Assembly: GCA_023213315.1 (NCBI GenBank)
Contig: JAKCPI010006279.1
Location: 62,001-126,000 of the forward strand
DNA: 64,000 bases
Direction: 5' to 3'
DNA from: Euborellia annulipes
Taxonomy: Eukaryota; Arthropoda; Insecta; Dermaptera; Anisolabididae
Shown here piece after piece: positions 1 to 11,405 of the stretch (position 1 is its first letter; each line of letters starts with the position of its first letter). The notes under the pieces are model-generated. The model was not told where the DNA came from. It did not search any database and worked only from the letters and a program-made list of their open reading frames with translations. A program made the translations under genes and the position numbers.

Positions 1-629
1 AATTATGACTTTCTTCCCGAGTTTGAAGATGTCCCATACCTGGACCGAAACCATAGCTGAGTACAATGGAAAAATGAAATAAACAAAAGCTAGGCTACAT
101 ATTCTCCAGAGCCATAGGGTTCGGATAATCCGAGAGATAATTCCGCCTTCCCCCTCCCAAATAAATAAATTTTATAGGAAATAATTTTTTTTTTTTATAA
201 TTTCTAACACTTTAACACCATGTTTAAATTTTTGGTACAATTTAGCTGGTATCGAAATGCATGAGAGCCTCTGTCGTTTAAAATATACCATCTTAACTTT
301 TGACATCGCAATGCGATTAGCTAATATCACAACACATTTAAGTAACATTGTGGATCTATAAAGGTTAGAACAAAAATCCAAAGGTCGCTAAATCAAATCT
401 GGCTTGAAGGAGAAACTTTTTTTTCTGTGCAACTTTTTATGTTTATATTAATTTTTTCTACGATTTATTCCATTATAATGAATAATGAATTTTTTTTTAC
501 GATATTATTAATTAACCTTGAATTTTGTATAAGTTTATTATGTTTTGATTTGTAAATTTTTTGTGTAATGTTTTTTTATATTAATGTATTTTATTTTTGA
601 AAATATAAAAAAAATAGATCTATCTATAG

Positions 630-672
630 AAATAGGGACTAAATGGATTCTGAAAAAGACCTTAAATAAAAT
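630..672 (+). mobile_element. SINE tail fragment
   Basis: The motif CTAAATGGATTCTGAAAAAG followed by ACCTTAAATAAA matches the shared 3' tail of the SINEs in this window. Confidence 0.4.
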
Positions 673-699
673 TGAAATATTGTTTGTTTATTATAACGA

Positions 700-778
700 T
701 AACGTTTCAATTACCAAAAGTAAGAGAAAATTGTGTGCCGTGTGTGTGCCGTGCGGTCAATCACACCAGATTTTATAA
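700..778 (-). mobile_element. FB1 fragment (left hairpin end)
   Basis: Contains TAAGAGAAAATTGTGTGCC and ends CACACCAGATTTT, the minus orientation of the FB1 left hairpin. Confidence 0.55.
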
Positions 779-1484
779 TATACTTATGGGATCATAAATA
801 TAAGTTTTTAATTTATATAATTTGAATCCATAAAAATGTATGAGAAAATATAGAATTTTTTTTTAGATATAAATAGGCATTAAAAATAAAATTAGAATAA
901 TAAATTAAAAAATCTCACCTAATATTGTTTAAAATATAAAATTAAATAGACTTGTAAAAGCGAATAAAAATAAATCTAAAAATACAAAACAAATATAAAT
1001 CTCTGAAGATGAACAAATCGAACGACACCCAACCAACAACACATGAATGGGCGAGAAAGAGATAAAGTAGAGTGCTACTTTTGCACCGAGAAAGAGAACG
1101 AAAACACCATAGTTACTCTTATCCCCTCACTCTCATATGCAGAGGTTTCTAGAATCATCTCGAACAATTTTGATGAAAAAAAATTATCTTTTTATTCACA
1201 CTCATGTTAAATTATTTAATTTATTATATTCAGATGAGAATACTTATAAAACGAAAAAGCAAATTCAAAATAATTAATAATAAAATAATTTTCATTCTAT
1301 ATTTAATTCATAGGAGTCTGTCTTTTTACGATTATGTGATAAAAATGAAAAGGATTAAAAAGGAAAATAAATACCTAGGAAAGTGAAGATAAGGTTGGAG
1401 GTCGGCGTTATTAAAATGGAAATAATCGTGGAGAAAAGACATCGTGGATCAGTTGTCGAGAATGCATCCTTGGGTGCTTGTTAA
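779..1484. other. No gene seen
   Basis: AT-rich with poly-A patches. Short ORFs here have no coding character. Confidence 0.5.
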
Positions 1485-1576
1485 TCAGGCGAGAGCGGAG
1501 AGGATTTCTTTTGGAAGCTTCTTTACATGTTGTTCACTGACCGTCGGGCTCATACTGAAGGTGGCGACGCCGGCAA
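1485..1576 (-). CDS. Candidate terminal exon on the minus strand
   Basis: On the minus strand a good pyrimidine-rich acceptor (TTGTTCCACACTAG) is followed by 29 codons and TGA at 1487-1485. The peptide contains AGVATFSMSPTVSEQHVKK and ends ILSALA. The block is GC-richer than its surroundings, and its codon pattern looks more coding-like than in neighbouring frames. It could be the last exon of the gene that seems to start at 31058, but no exon chain connects them. A chance ORF of this length is possible. Confidence 0.3.
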
Positions 1577-1665
1577 CTAGTGTGGAACAAGCGAAACAAT
1601 AATGTCACGTGACATCAATGCTGCTCTGTTACTGGTCAAATAATCCAAGGCATTAATTTAAAAAA

Positions 1666-2045
1666 AAATCTGGTGTGACTGGTCGCACAGCATAGAACTT
1701 TCTCTTACCTTCGGTAATGAAAAGATGTGATCTGTGCTTGTCACACCAGATTTTTTGTGCCGACACATATATAGTTTCCACTGATATATAATTTTATATT
1801 AGAATTCAAGATGTAAAATTTATAAACGGGAAAATATTTATATTTTGTTTCCATGGCAAATACCATGTTTCATTTAACCGTCTTGTATAGTAATCTTGTT
1901 TAGTTAGACCACTACTCTTTTACTTCATAGGAATCATAGGAGAAATGGTTACCATGGTAACAACATATAAATATTTTCCCACGTTGATTTCTTAAATTCA
2001 AATGTATCGTACTGTCAGGTGCATATTGTTGTTGATATATAAACG
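1666..2045 (+). mobile_element. FB1 copies, rearranged
   Basis: A left hairpin (AATCTGGTGTGACTGGTCG to CACACCAGATTTTTTG) and the start of the body are followed from about 1900 by an inverted piece of the same body region (GGAGAAATGGTTACCATGG). Confidence 0.65.
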
Positions 2046-3179
2046 TATAAATGAAAAATGAAATTTATTTTATCTTGGTCCTGAAGAAATATAGTCTCCA
2101 AAAGGTGGAATTCCAGATAAAAAAAAAAAAGAGAAGGCTATTAGAATTAGAATGACAACTAGATATAGAGAAACAATTTCAAAGGCTATCCTATCTAAAG
2201 AGAGGTCACCCATTTAATTATTCCCTTTCTTAATGTTGCTTAACTGTTTTATATGAAAACCACAATAATAAAATAATGTAAAATTTATTAATAGATATTA
2301 TTAAATATTAGCCTACTTTCCTTCCATTTCATAATGAGGGAGTTATTGACCACGTGACCACTCCATTATTTATATTAATACGTTATTATGCAAAATTTTT
2401 TTTAGAAATTTCTTAAGAAATAAAATTGAGAGGAAAATTTGAAAGAAAAATATTTATTTATCTTATGATCTCTACCGGATCATAAAATTAAACAGGGGAA
2501 TCCCCTTATGAATATTTTTGAAAGGTATTTACTAAGAAGAGCCCTCCCCCCCCCCAGATATTCAACTTTTAACAGTACAAAAATGTTTAAAAAACATTTT
2601 CTAAATAAAGGAAAAAATCAAGCTACTCACCGCAAGACCTATCACAATAATCGCATTATTAATCTGAATTCTCTATTAGTTTAAAAATAAACCCAGATAG
2701 GGAAAATAGGTATTTAAGGAAGGTCCGTTCAGAGGAAATATTTTTAATATTCTCTGCCCCTCTTTTAACTTCAATGTCCCAACAGGCCAAAAATAAAAAA
2801 AAACTTCAATTTCTACTAAAATATGCAAATTATTTTATTTTTATTTTCACTATCTAAGCTTACTTCTAAAATATTTTTAAAGGCCAAATTAGTTGCTATC
2901 TTTTGTTAATATTTATTTAAAATAAATACCTTTAAGGTGAATTCTGCTGGGAGGTGGGGGATAGCAGGTCACTCACATATCAAAACAATAACAAAATAGA
3001 AATAATAATTATACTCCTTTATCTTACAGTTTCAAGTCTCAACTAAACCTGTCGCACTATTTACGAAAAGTAAAAAATTAATGAAAAAAAAAAATAAATA
3101 AATAAATTGTTGCCTATTATTAAGGAGGAGTAGGAGTGGCCGTATTTTTTTGGTAATGTTACAATAATTTTAAATTTTT
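2046..3179. other. No gene seen
   Basis: AT-rich sequence with poly-A/T runs and a C-run at 2547. I see no repeat family or coding pattern. Confidence 0.5.
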
Positions 3180-3450
3180 TTTAAATTTAAAATAGAATTT
3201 ATTATTAGCTTATTATTATTAATCACATATTAATTAAGAAAAATTTAAAGTACGTTTACATGTTTTGTAATAAAAAAAACATCAAAATAGTCGAGCATTC
3301 TGCCGATAGGTGGCTGGACTAGTTTTCTTACGGCATTATCTGATCACTTATAAGCCTATATTTATAAGTTTTTATGCTGTTATAAATGATATATAATATA
3401 TATTAATAATAAAATTTATAAACTCTTCATTATTAAAAGATAAAAAAATT
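3180..3450 (+). repeat. Dispersed repeat R3, partial copy
   Basis: Shares AATCACATATTAATTAAG, a GCATTCTGCC...GATAGGTGGC region and a long AT-rich tail with the copies at 23881-24455 and 50210-50800. Confidence 0.5.
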
Positions 3451-4021
3451 AAACAAATATATATATAGAAAGTATTGGATTCATGTCAAAAATTCGATGT
3501 CTAGATTTTGATGGATATGCACGTTTTGAGGTCCCCTGAGTCCAAAAAAGTGGTTTTTGCAACATGTCTGTCTTTATGCCTTTGTGTGTGTATTCAATTT
3601 AAAGCACGAAAGAATTGAGCTTGGTGGTTGAAATTTTATTTTCAAAATAGGCTCCAACCTGAGGTGTAAAAATAAGCTTTTGAACGAAATCAGTCAAAAT
3701 GAACTAGTACTTTACTGATGTACTTTTTGAGTTTTTTTCGATTTTCTCAAAATTCGCCCCAACGATTTTGATTAAAATTCAAAAATCAATTATTTTTTAG
3801 ATGTTCTTTAAAATTTATATTCTCATTTTGCCCTTGAAATCTTTTGAAGCACACTTTACTCTTGTACTTCATATGAAAGATAGGAGAAATAATTGCCATG
3901 GTAACAAAATATTTTCCATGTTTATAAATTTTACATATTGAATTCAAATATATTGGAGTAAATTAAATATAGCTCGACACAAAAAACATGATGTGACAAA
4001 CACAGCAACACCAGATTTTTT
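3451..4021 (-). mobile_element. FB1 copy, reverse orientation, 5' hairpin decayed
   Basis: It begins with AGAAAGTATTGGATTCATG and ends AACACCAGATTTTTT. The body matches other copies, for example CTAGTACTTTACTGATGTAC. The outer half of its right-hand hairpin is missing. Confidence 0.7.
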
Positions 4022-4060
4022 AAGATATTAATGTTGCCAAATTAACTATCTCTAGATGCC

Positions 4061-4180
4061 AGGAGGCCTGGAAAGAGAGAAAAGCACAGCCACCAGGATC
4101 GTTGCTGCCAGTGGCATTAATTATATTATTAAATATTGTATCAATCCCTAATGGCATCTTCAGCCGAAAAGGAGGATTAA
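4061..4180 (+). mobile_element. SINE with 5S-like head, diverged
   Basis: The head (AGCCACCAGGATCGTTGCTG) resembles the 27473-27680 element and the tail AATGGCATCTTCAGCCGAAA ends in poly-A. Confidence 0.45.
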
Positions 4181-4292
4181 AAAAAAATAAAAACTACCTC
4201 TAAACGCGTGGGGTTCGCGAGTTGTTAAATACAGAAATAATAAGAAAATTAATACAAAATCGAATTCTAAAAAATAGTAATTATTTTTTTAG

Positions 4293-4392
4293 GGACTGAC
4301 TAATTGGGGAAGCTGATCTCGATGGCCTTGAGATGAACAAGTACCACAACCGGTACCAGAATCTCCTCGCCTGCTTTTGATTCCGGACTCTC
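4293..4392 (-). other. GC-rich exon-like island, frame ambiguous
   Basis: This is a GC-rich patch in AT-rich DNA. On the minus strand an acceptor-like AAAAGCAG precedes two competing open frames, one ending at a TAG near 4303 and one reaching TAA near 4289. One reads as a hydrophobic peptide (EEILVPVVVLVHLKAIE), the other as a Gly/Ser/Cys-rich one. I cannot choose between them, and it may be a SINE fragment instead. Confidence 0.2.
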
Positions 4393-4725
4393 TCTTTTTT
4401 CTAATTTTTCTAATTTTTTTTTTTAACATCATCCCGACATATAGACAGACAGCTCTCTCTCTCTCTCTCTTTTCCTCTTTCATGCAAAAATAACATTCTT
4501 GACCATGAAATGTTTGATTTGATAGCAGTAAGCATAACCTTGAATAACTAAAAGACTATATAATTGAGACTAGTCTAAAAATCAAATTCTTGCCTGAAAA
4601 CCTTATTTGATTAGAGTAATTAGAAGATAAATGTGATAACGAAGAGGTGATATGTCCATCATTTGATTTTTATCTTACCATGTTAGAGTATTTTTTTTAT
4701 AAATAAAAAAAAATTAAATTAAATT

Positions 4726-5407
4726 AAAGGCCCAGGGGTATAAGAATGGTGAAAATGCCCTTGGAACATATTTCAATGATACATAGGGGTTTGTAGGTAC
4801 TAATAAAATAATAAGATGCTCAAAGTTTCAGTCGCTATCTCAAATGGTTTTGAGAAAAACCAAAATATGTAAAAATCAGAAAAACATTTTTTTCTCAGGA
4901 ACGGCTGAATCGATTGATTTGAATTTTTGATATGTTTTGGGGGCTGATGGTACCTTCTAGGGGAAAAATCAAGACCTATATCGGATCATGACATCCTTGA
5001 AAAAAATGGCTTTTTTGTTTAATTTTAATTTTTAACCATGATACAATTTTGGCACAAAAATGAAACAATTTTTTTGAAATCCTCATTCAATTTCCTGTAA
5101 GTTCATAAGTTCATAAATTCATAAAAAAAGGTACGCCATAGTAGAAAAAAATAAAAACCATTTATTACTCAAATATTGACTTTATATGTTTTGTGCTTTA
5201 ATCTTGTTTTTTATTGCTTAAGCTTACACATATATTTTCATTTTATTCAAAATAACCAGTTTATATTCATAACATCAACATTTTTTGCCTAAATCAAAAG
5301 TTAAAATTTTTAAATATCTATAATCATTAACTATAATGCTATAAGATAAAAACAGATTTTGAATTAATGAATAATAAAAATAAAAACTAATATCAAAAAG
5401 ATAAATC
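4726..5407 (+). repeat. Left arm of the long inverted repeat
   Basis: It pairs with 6043-6725. The outer end reads AAAGGCCCAGGGGTATAAG and the inner end ATATCAAAAAGATAAATC. It holds no gene. Confidence 0.85.
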
Positions 5408-5440
5408 TTTCAACAATAAAAAATGCAGAATCACGTTTAA

Positions 5441-5743
5441 TCAGTCTTCGTCACTGTCTTCTTCAATCACAGGTGAAACGTTGTCTTTATCAAATAATTT
5501 GCTCAATGTTTCAGCGGGCCTCAGATTTTTTGTCAAATATCTTCCGTATGACAAATAATAAACAATGGCAGCAACGTGAGAGCAACATCCAATTGTTCTA
5601 AGACCATTCGCACACTCACAGCTATGTCTTAATACGCCTTTAGGTCCATTAGCATTTTTTTTTATATTCAATAAAACATCTATACACTTTGTTATTAATA
5701 TGGCGAGAGTGTACTTGAGCTTTAAGTATGTTAGTATGGTCTT
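5441..5743 (-). pseudogene. SWIM zinc-finger fragment of a transposon-encoded protein
   Basis: An open frame on the minus strand runs from just after a TAA (about 5744) to the TAA at 5443-5441. Its core, HSCECANGLRTIGCCSHVAA, followed by VYYLSYGRY, fits the SWIM pattern CxC...CxH found in MULE and other transposases and in some host proteins. The last residues are acidic (EEDSDED). There is no good ATG; the only upstream codons are non-ATG. It is therefore the C-terminal relic of a longer protein. Its position between the two long inverted-repeat arms makes transposon origin likely. The upstream part of the gene is absent, and a hAT MITE inserted at 5765 lies next to the break. Confidence 0.6.
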
Positions 5744-5764
5744 TTACATATTGGATAGTAATTT

Positions 5765-6026
5765 CAGGGGCGTATATAGAAATTTTTTTAGAGGGGTCCT
5801 GAACTCAAAAATTTTTCTGCTGAAAATTTTTTTTTTAAGAAACTAAATTTTTTTTCACATGAAATTTTTTGCGGAACATTTTTTCTTTTGAGGAACCAAA
5901 GCTTTCCATCCTGCGAAAAAATGTGTTGCGCTGATGTCTGTATATCCCTATATATGTATATGTGTTTGGGAAATTTCGGGGGGGGGGTCCGGGCCCCCTC
6001 GCCACCCCCCTTATATACGCCGCCTG
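5765..6026. mobile_element. hAT-type MITE inside the long inverted-repeat element
   Basis: The ends are CAGGGGCGTATATAG and, in reverse complement, CAGGCGGCGTATATAA. The 8-bp flanks AGTAATTT and ACTAATTT differ at one base, as expected for an older hAT duplication. The interior is poly-T and G/C runs with no coding. Confidence 0.75.
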
Positions 6027-6042
6027 ACTAATTTATATAGTA

Positions 6043-6725
6043 GATTTATCTTTTTGATATTAGTTTTTATTTTTATTATTCATTAATCATTATCTGTTTC
6101 TATCTTATAGCATTATAGTTAATGATTATAGATATTTAAAAATTTTAACTTTTGATTTAGGCAAAAAATGTTGATGTTATGAATATAAACTGGTTATTTT
6201 GAATAAAATGAAAATATATGTGTAAGCTTAAGCAATAAAAAACAAGATTAAAGCCAAAACATATAAAGTCAATATTTGAGTAATAAATGGTTTTTATTTT
6301 TTTCTACTATGGCGTACCTTTTTTTATGAATTTATGAACTTATGAACTTACAGGAAATTGAATGAGGATTTCAAAAAAATTGTTTCATTTTTGTGCCAAA
6401 ATTGTATCATGGTTAAAAATTAAAATTAAACAAAAAACGCCATTTTTTTCAAGGATGTCATGATCCGATATAGGTCTTGATTTTCCCCTAGAAGGTACCA
6501 TCAGCCCCAAAACATATCAAAAATTCAAATCAATCGATTCAGCCGTTCCTGAGAAAAAAATGTTTTTCTGATTTTTACATATTTTGGTTTTTCTCAAAAA
6601 CCATTTGAGATAGCGATCTGAAACTTTCAGCATCTTATTATTTTATTAGTACCTACAAATCCCCTATGTATCATTGAAATATGTTCCAAGGGCATTTTCA
6701 CCATTCTTATACCCCTAGGGCCTTT
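6043..6725 (-). repeat. Right arm of the long inverted repeat
   Basis: Reverse complement of 4726-5407 with scattered substitutions, for example CTAGGG for CCAGGG near the outer end. It holds no gene. Confidence 0.85.
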
Positions 6726-7625
6726 ACTTTAATCATTAATTCTATCATTGATAAACGAAGTAGTCTGGAATTAGACAAGAATCGTTCTTATTTTCTATAT
6801 TCTAGTATGTATGCACAAGATCGAGGCTGAACATATTGGACCCAATTGGTAAAAATATACAGGGCTGGATAGACATATGGACGATGTTATGCACATAGGA
6901 ACCAAGCGCCATTAACCTAAATCTGAGATAAGGGGCATTTCATTTGCACAATTGTAAACAAAACCAATGGTAATGATTTTTTTTCTTGTTTTAACCAAAC
7001 AAATCTGGTGTGACTGGTCCCACAGCACACAACTTTCTATTATTCTATTGCAATAGAAAGTTATGTACTGTGCTTATCACACAAGATTTTATTGTATCGA
7101 CATATATTTAGTTTCCATCGGTACACATGTATAAATTTCAAGATGTAAAATTTACTAACATGGGAAAATATTTTGTTACCATGGCAATTATTTCTCCTAT
7201 CTTTCATATGAAGTACAAGAGTAAAGTGTGCTTCAAATGATTTCTAGGGCAAAATGTAAGTATACATTTTAAAGAGCATCTAAAAAATAAGTGATTTTTG
7301 AATTTTATCAAAATCGTTTGAGCTAATTTTGAGAAAATCAAAAAAAAACTGAAAAAGTACATCCGTAAAGTACTAGAACTCTTTGGCCGATTTTGTTCAA
7401 AAACTTCGTGACACGTCTCAGGGGGGGGGGGGTACCTCACTAATATAAAATTTCAACCTCAAAGCTCTTTTGGTTCTTGAGATATTTTGTTCAAACACAC
7501 ACACAATTTTTTTGGATTCAGGGGACCTCAAAACGTGTATGTATATCCACCAAAATCTCGATTTCGAATTTTTAACATGAATCCAATACTTTCTCTCTGT
7601 ATATACTGTATTTTACATATATAGG

Positions 7626-10317
7626 CAGAGGCGTACCGAGGCAGTTGGGGGCCTGGGGCGGCACTAGAAGAGGGGGCCTTATATTGAATTTTTTTTTTTG
7701 GGGGGGGGTGCTCATCTTTAAATATCCCTCTCCTCCATACACAAAAAGTATTTTTAAAATACCGTATATCCCTGAACCCCAAGGGCCCCGGGGCCTCTCA
7801 AAGGAGTGCAGAGAGTGCAGACACGCTTCTTCTATGATCTAGTGACTGTAGGGATGCAGTAAGGGTAGAATCACCTATCAGCCTATTTTACTTGAGCCCT
7901 GAGGGCCCCGGGGCCTCTCAAAGAGAAATTTTTATTAAATTTTGTTTTTACTTGAGCCCTGAGGGCCCCGAGGCCTCTCAAAGGGAAATTTTTATTAAAT
8001 TTTGTTTTTACTTGAGCCCCAAGGGCCCCGAGGCCTCTCAAAGAGAAATTTTTATTAAATTTTGTTTTTACTTGAGCCCTGAGGGCCCCGGGGCCTCTCA
8101 AAGGGAAATTTTTATTAAATTTTGTTTTTACTTGAGCCCCAAGGGCCCCGAGGCCTCTCAAAGAGAAATTTTTATTAAATTTTGTTTTTACTTGAGCCCT
8201 GAGGGCCCCGGGGCCTCTCAAAGGGAAATTTTTATTAAATTTTGTTTTTACTTGAGCCCCAAGGGCCCCGAGGCCTCTCAAAGAGAAATTTTTATTAAAT
8301 TTTGTTTTTACTTGAGCCCTGAGGGCCCCGGGGCCTCTCAAAGGGAAATTTTTATTAAATTTTGTTTTTACTTGAGCCCTGAGGGCCCCGGGGCCTCTCA
8401 AAGAGAAATTTTCATTAAATTTTGTTTTTATTTGAGCCCTGAGGGCCCCGGGGCTTCTCAAAGGGAAATTTTTATTAAATTTTGTTTTTACTTGAGCCCC
8501 AAGGGCCCCGGGGCCTCTCAAAGAGAAATTTTCATTAAATTTTCTTTTTTTTATCTAAATTTTCCCATTTTTACTTGAGCCCTGAGGGCCCCGGGGCCTC
8601 TCAAAGGGAAATTTTCATTAAATTTTGTTTTTATTTGAGCCCTGAGGGCCCCGGGGCTTCTCAAAGGGAAATTTTTATTAAATTTTGTTTTTACTTGAGC
8701 CCCAAGGGCCCCGGGGCCTCTCAAAGGGAAATTTTCATTAAATTTTGTTTTTACTTGAGCCCTGAGGGCCCCGAGGCCTCTCAAAGGGAAATTTTTATTA
8801 AATTTTGTTTTTACTTGAGCCCCAAGGGCCCCGAGGCCTCTCAAAGAGAAATTTTTATTAAATTTTGTTTTTACTTGAGCCCTGAGGGCCCCGGGGCCTC
8901 TCAAAGGGAAATTTTTATTAAATTTTGTTTTTACTTGAGCCCTGAGGGCCCCGGGGCCTCTCAAAGAGAAATTTTCATTAAATTTTGTTTTTATTTGAGC
9001 CCTGAGGGCCCCGGGGCCTCTCAAAGGGAAATTTTTATTAAATTTTGTTTTTACTTGAGCCCCAAGGGCCCCGGGGCCTCTCAAAGAGAAATTTTCATTA
9101 AATTTTCTTTTTTATCTAAATTTCCCATTTTTACTTGAGCCCCGAGGGCCCCGGGGCCTCTCAAAGGGAAATTTTCATTAAATTTTGTTTTTACTTGAGC
9201 CCTGAGGGCCCCGGGGCCTCTCAAAGGGAAATTTTATTAAATTTTGTTTTTACTTGAGCCCAAGGGCCCCGAGGCCTCTCAAGAGAAATTTTATTAAATT
9301 TTGTTTTTATTGAGCCGAGGGCCCCGGGCTCTCAAAGGGAAATTTTTATTAAATTTTGTTTATTGAGCCCAGGGCCCCGCTCTCAAAGAGAAATTTTCAT
9401 TAAATTTTGTTTTTACTTGAGCCCTGAGGGCCCCGGGGCTTCTCAAAGGGAAATTTTTATTAAATTTTGTTTTTACTTGAGCCCCAAGGGCCCCGGGGCC
9501 TCTCAAAGAGAAATTTTCATTAAATTTTCTTTTTTTTTATCTAAATTTTCCCATTTTTACTTGAGCCCTGAGGGCCCCGGGGCCTCTCAAAGGGAAATTT
9601 TCATTAAATTTTGTTTTTATTTGAGCCCTGAGGGCCCCGGGGCTTCTCAAAGGGAAATTTTTATTAAATTTTGTTTTTACTTGAGCCCCAAGGGCCCCGG
9701 GGCCTCTCAAAGAGAAATTTTCATTAAATTTTCTTTTTTTTATCTAAATTTTCCCATTTTTACTTGAGCCCTGAGGGCCCCGGGGCCTCTCAAAGGGAAA
9801 TTTTCATTAAATTTTGTTTTTATTTGAGCCCTGAGGGCCCCAGGGCCTCTCAAAGGGAAATTTTTATTAAATTTTCTTTTTTTTATCTAAATTTTCCCAT
9901 TTATACTTGAGCCCTGAAGGCCCCGGGGCCTTTCAAAGAGAAATTTTCATTAAATTTGGTTTTTACTTGTGCCCCAAGGGCCCCGGGGCCTCTCAAAGGG
10001 AAATTTTTATTAAATTTTCTTTTTTTATCTAAATTTTCCCATTTTTACTTGAGCCCTGAGGGCCCCGGGGCCTTTCAAAGAGAAATTTTCATTAAATTTG
10101 GTTTTTACTTGTGCCCCAAGGGCCCCGGGGCCTCTCAAAGGGAAATTTTTATTAAATTTTCTTTTTTTTTATCTAAATTTTCCCATTTTTACTTGAGCCC
10201 CGGGGCCTCTCAAAGAGAAATTTTCATTAAATTTTTTTTTTATAAATATATGGGGGCCTATGCCGGCTCGGGGCCTGGGGCGGACCGCCCCCCTCGCCCC
10301 CCCTCGGTACGCCACTG
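7626..10317. mobile_element. hAT-type element filled by a 60-bp minisatellite
   Basis: The termini are CAGAGGCGTACCGAGG and, in reverse complement, CAGTGGCGTACCGAGG. The exact 8-bp target duplication TATATAGG stands at 7618-7625 and 10318-10325. Inside are GC-rich subterminal stretches and roughly 38 copies of a 60-bp unit; no transposase is present. An 8-bp duplication with CAG-type ends is characteristic of hAT elements. Confidence 0.85.
7891..10225. repeat. 60-bp GC/AT alternating minisatellite
   Basis: The unit starts CTTGAGCCCTGAGGGCCCCG and ends in an AT-rich half (AAATTTTTATTAAATTTTG). Variants CCCTGAG and CCCCAAG alternate in the first part, giving a 120-bp higher-order pattern. Some units carry an extra block of about 32 bases with TATCTAAATTTTCCC. 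As 60 is divisible by three, both strands have long ORFs with a 20-residue period; these are by-products. Units at 9230-9390 carry many single-base deletions. Confidence 0.9.
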
Positions 10318-10585
10318 TATATAGGTAAGAGAAGGTAAAAAGTGCACAGAGTAATAATGTTGTGATTTAAATAAAGAGGTAGTTCCTCTTTATCCTACAA
10401 GATGGCGGCCTTATCTCAATATTGTTCATAATGGCGCTTGGTTTCTTTATGCTTAACAGTGTCCATATATCCAAAAGATTGGTAGTATTTTCCAAACTGG
10501 AGCAGAGTTCCTAGGCTCTTGGGCTCATGAAATAAGAATATTTTCTTTAACAAGTTTTTCTGTTTTAAAGCCCATATAATTAATT

Positions 10586-11106
10586 TTTACTTTCTCTTAC
10601 CTCTATATATGTTAATATATATAGAGAGAAAGTATTGGATTTATGTCAAAAATTTGATGGATATTCATGTTTTGAGGTCCCCTGAATCCAAAAAAGTGGT
10701 TTTGGCAACATGGTCTGTTTGTCTGTGTTCAATTTTAAGCTTGAAGGAATTGAGCTACGAAGTTAAAATTTCATATTTAAATTAGGCACCCCCCTAGAGC
10801 GTTAAAATAAGCTTTTAAACAAAACTCGTCAAAAAGTACTAGTACTTTGCTGATGTACTTTTTCAGTGTTTTTCGATTTTCTCAAAATACTCTTCAACGA
10901 TTTTGTTTAAAATTCAAAAATCAATTATTTTTTTTGATGCTCTTTAAAATGTATATTCTCATTTTGGCAATGAAATCTTATGAAACACACTTTACGCTTG
11001 TACTTCATAGGCAAGATAGGAGAAATACCATGGTAACAAAATACTTTCGATTACCGAAGGTAAGAGAAAGTTGTGTGCTGTGCGACCAGTCACATCAGAT
11101 TTTTTA
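10586..11106 (-). mobile_element. FB1 copy, reverse orientation
   Basis: It starts TTTTACTTTCTCTTACC with its AT-rich hairpin and ends CACATCAGATTTTTT. The internal left-hairpin arm is reduced. ORFs inside are fortuitous. Confidence 0.8.
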
Positions 11107-11289
11107 ATTTGTCCCTTCAAGCTAAAGGACACTGAGTAAAGAAATACCAAAATTTTGTAAAACACCCAGGGCAAGCGAGAAACAGAAAGGTATTCCACTT
11201 ATATCTTGACATCTGCAATAATATATTATGTATCCCAGTATATTTAGGACCCATGTTTTAAGTAAAATACCAATCATTTTTTATTTTTT

Positions 11290-11405
11290 AATTATATTTA
11301 AGGCCTTTTCAGGCAGAGAAGTTCATTTAGACCCCGTCCCTATTTCTTTCAATTGAATGGCATCCAATTCAATTGGTATAAATTTTTATCACGTGAGACG
11401 TGACG
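11290..11405 (-). mobile_element. SINE tail fragment, reverse orientation
   Basis: TTTAAGGCCTTTTCAGGCAG is followed by CATTTAGACCCCGTCCC, the reverse-oriented SINE tail shared with 14930, 18456 and 58896. Confidence 0.45.

Larger units (their letters stand above)
4726..6725. mobile_element. Long inverted-repeat element with SWIM-domain remnant
   Basis: The left arm (4726-5407) and right arm (6043-6725) are near-identical reverse complements about 680 bases long, both starting AAAGGCCC at the outer edge. The central 635 bases hold a minus-strand SWIM zinc-finger fragment and a 262-bp hAT MITE. Very long terminal repeats with a SWIM-bearing product suggest a MULE-like or KDZ/Zisupton-like DNA transposon (inference). 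I see no clear target duplication. Small differences between the arms indicate some age. Confidence 0.7.
7001..10340 (+). mobile_element. FB1 fold-back element, split by a hAT insertion
   Basis: The left hairpin starts AAATCTGGTGTGACTGG. The body runs to about 7617 and the right hairpin is cut in its loop. The right half resumes at 10318 with TATATAGGTAAGAGAAGG. The interrupting sequence is the 7626-10317 hAT element. Confidence 0.75.
6866..10473. mobile_element. Outer TIR element holding FB1 and a hAT element
   Basis: The left end (6866-6940) and the reverse complement of the right end (10400-10473) share a TGGATA start, ATATGGAC, GTTA.GCA and an AACCAAGCGCCATTA block, followed by GAGATAAGG. 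A shorter relative with the same termini lies at 58147-58427. Most of the interval is later insertions (FB1 at 7001-10340 and hAT at 7626-10317). Confidence 0.55.

Noticed and set aside
7883..9138. Long ORFs on both strands with a 20-residue repeat
   Set aside because: They follow from a 60-bp tandem repeat whose length is a multiple of three. There is no start context, and the frames break where indels or extra blocks occur.
7891..10225. CRISPR-like array
   Set aside because: There are no unique spacers; the whole 60-bp unit repeats, in a eukaryotic context.
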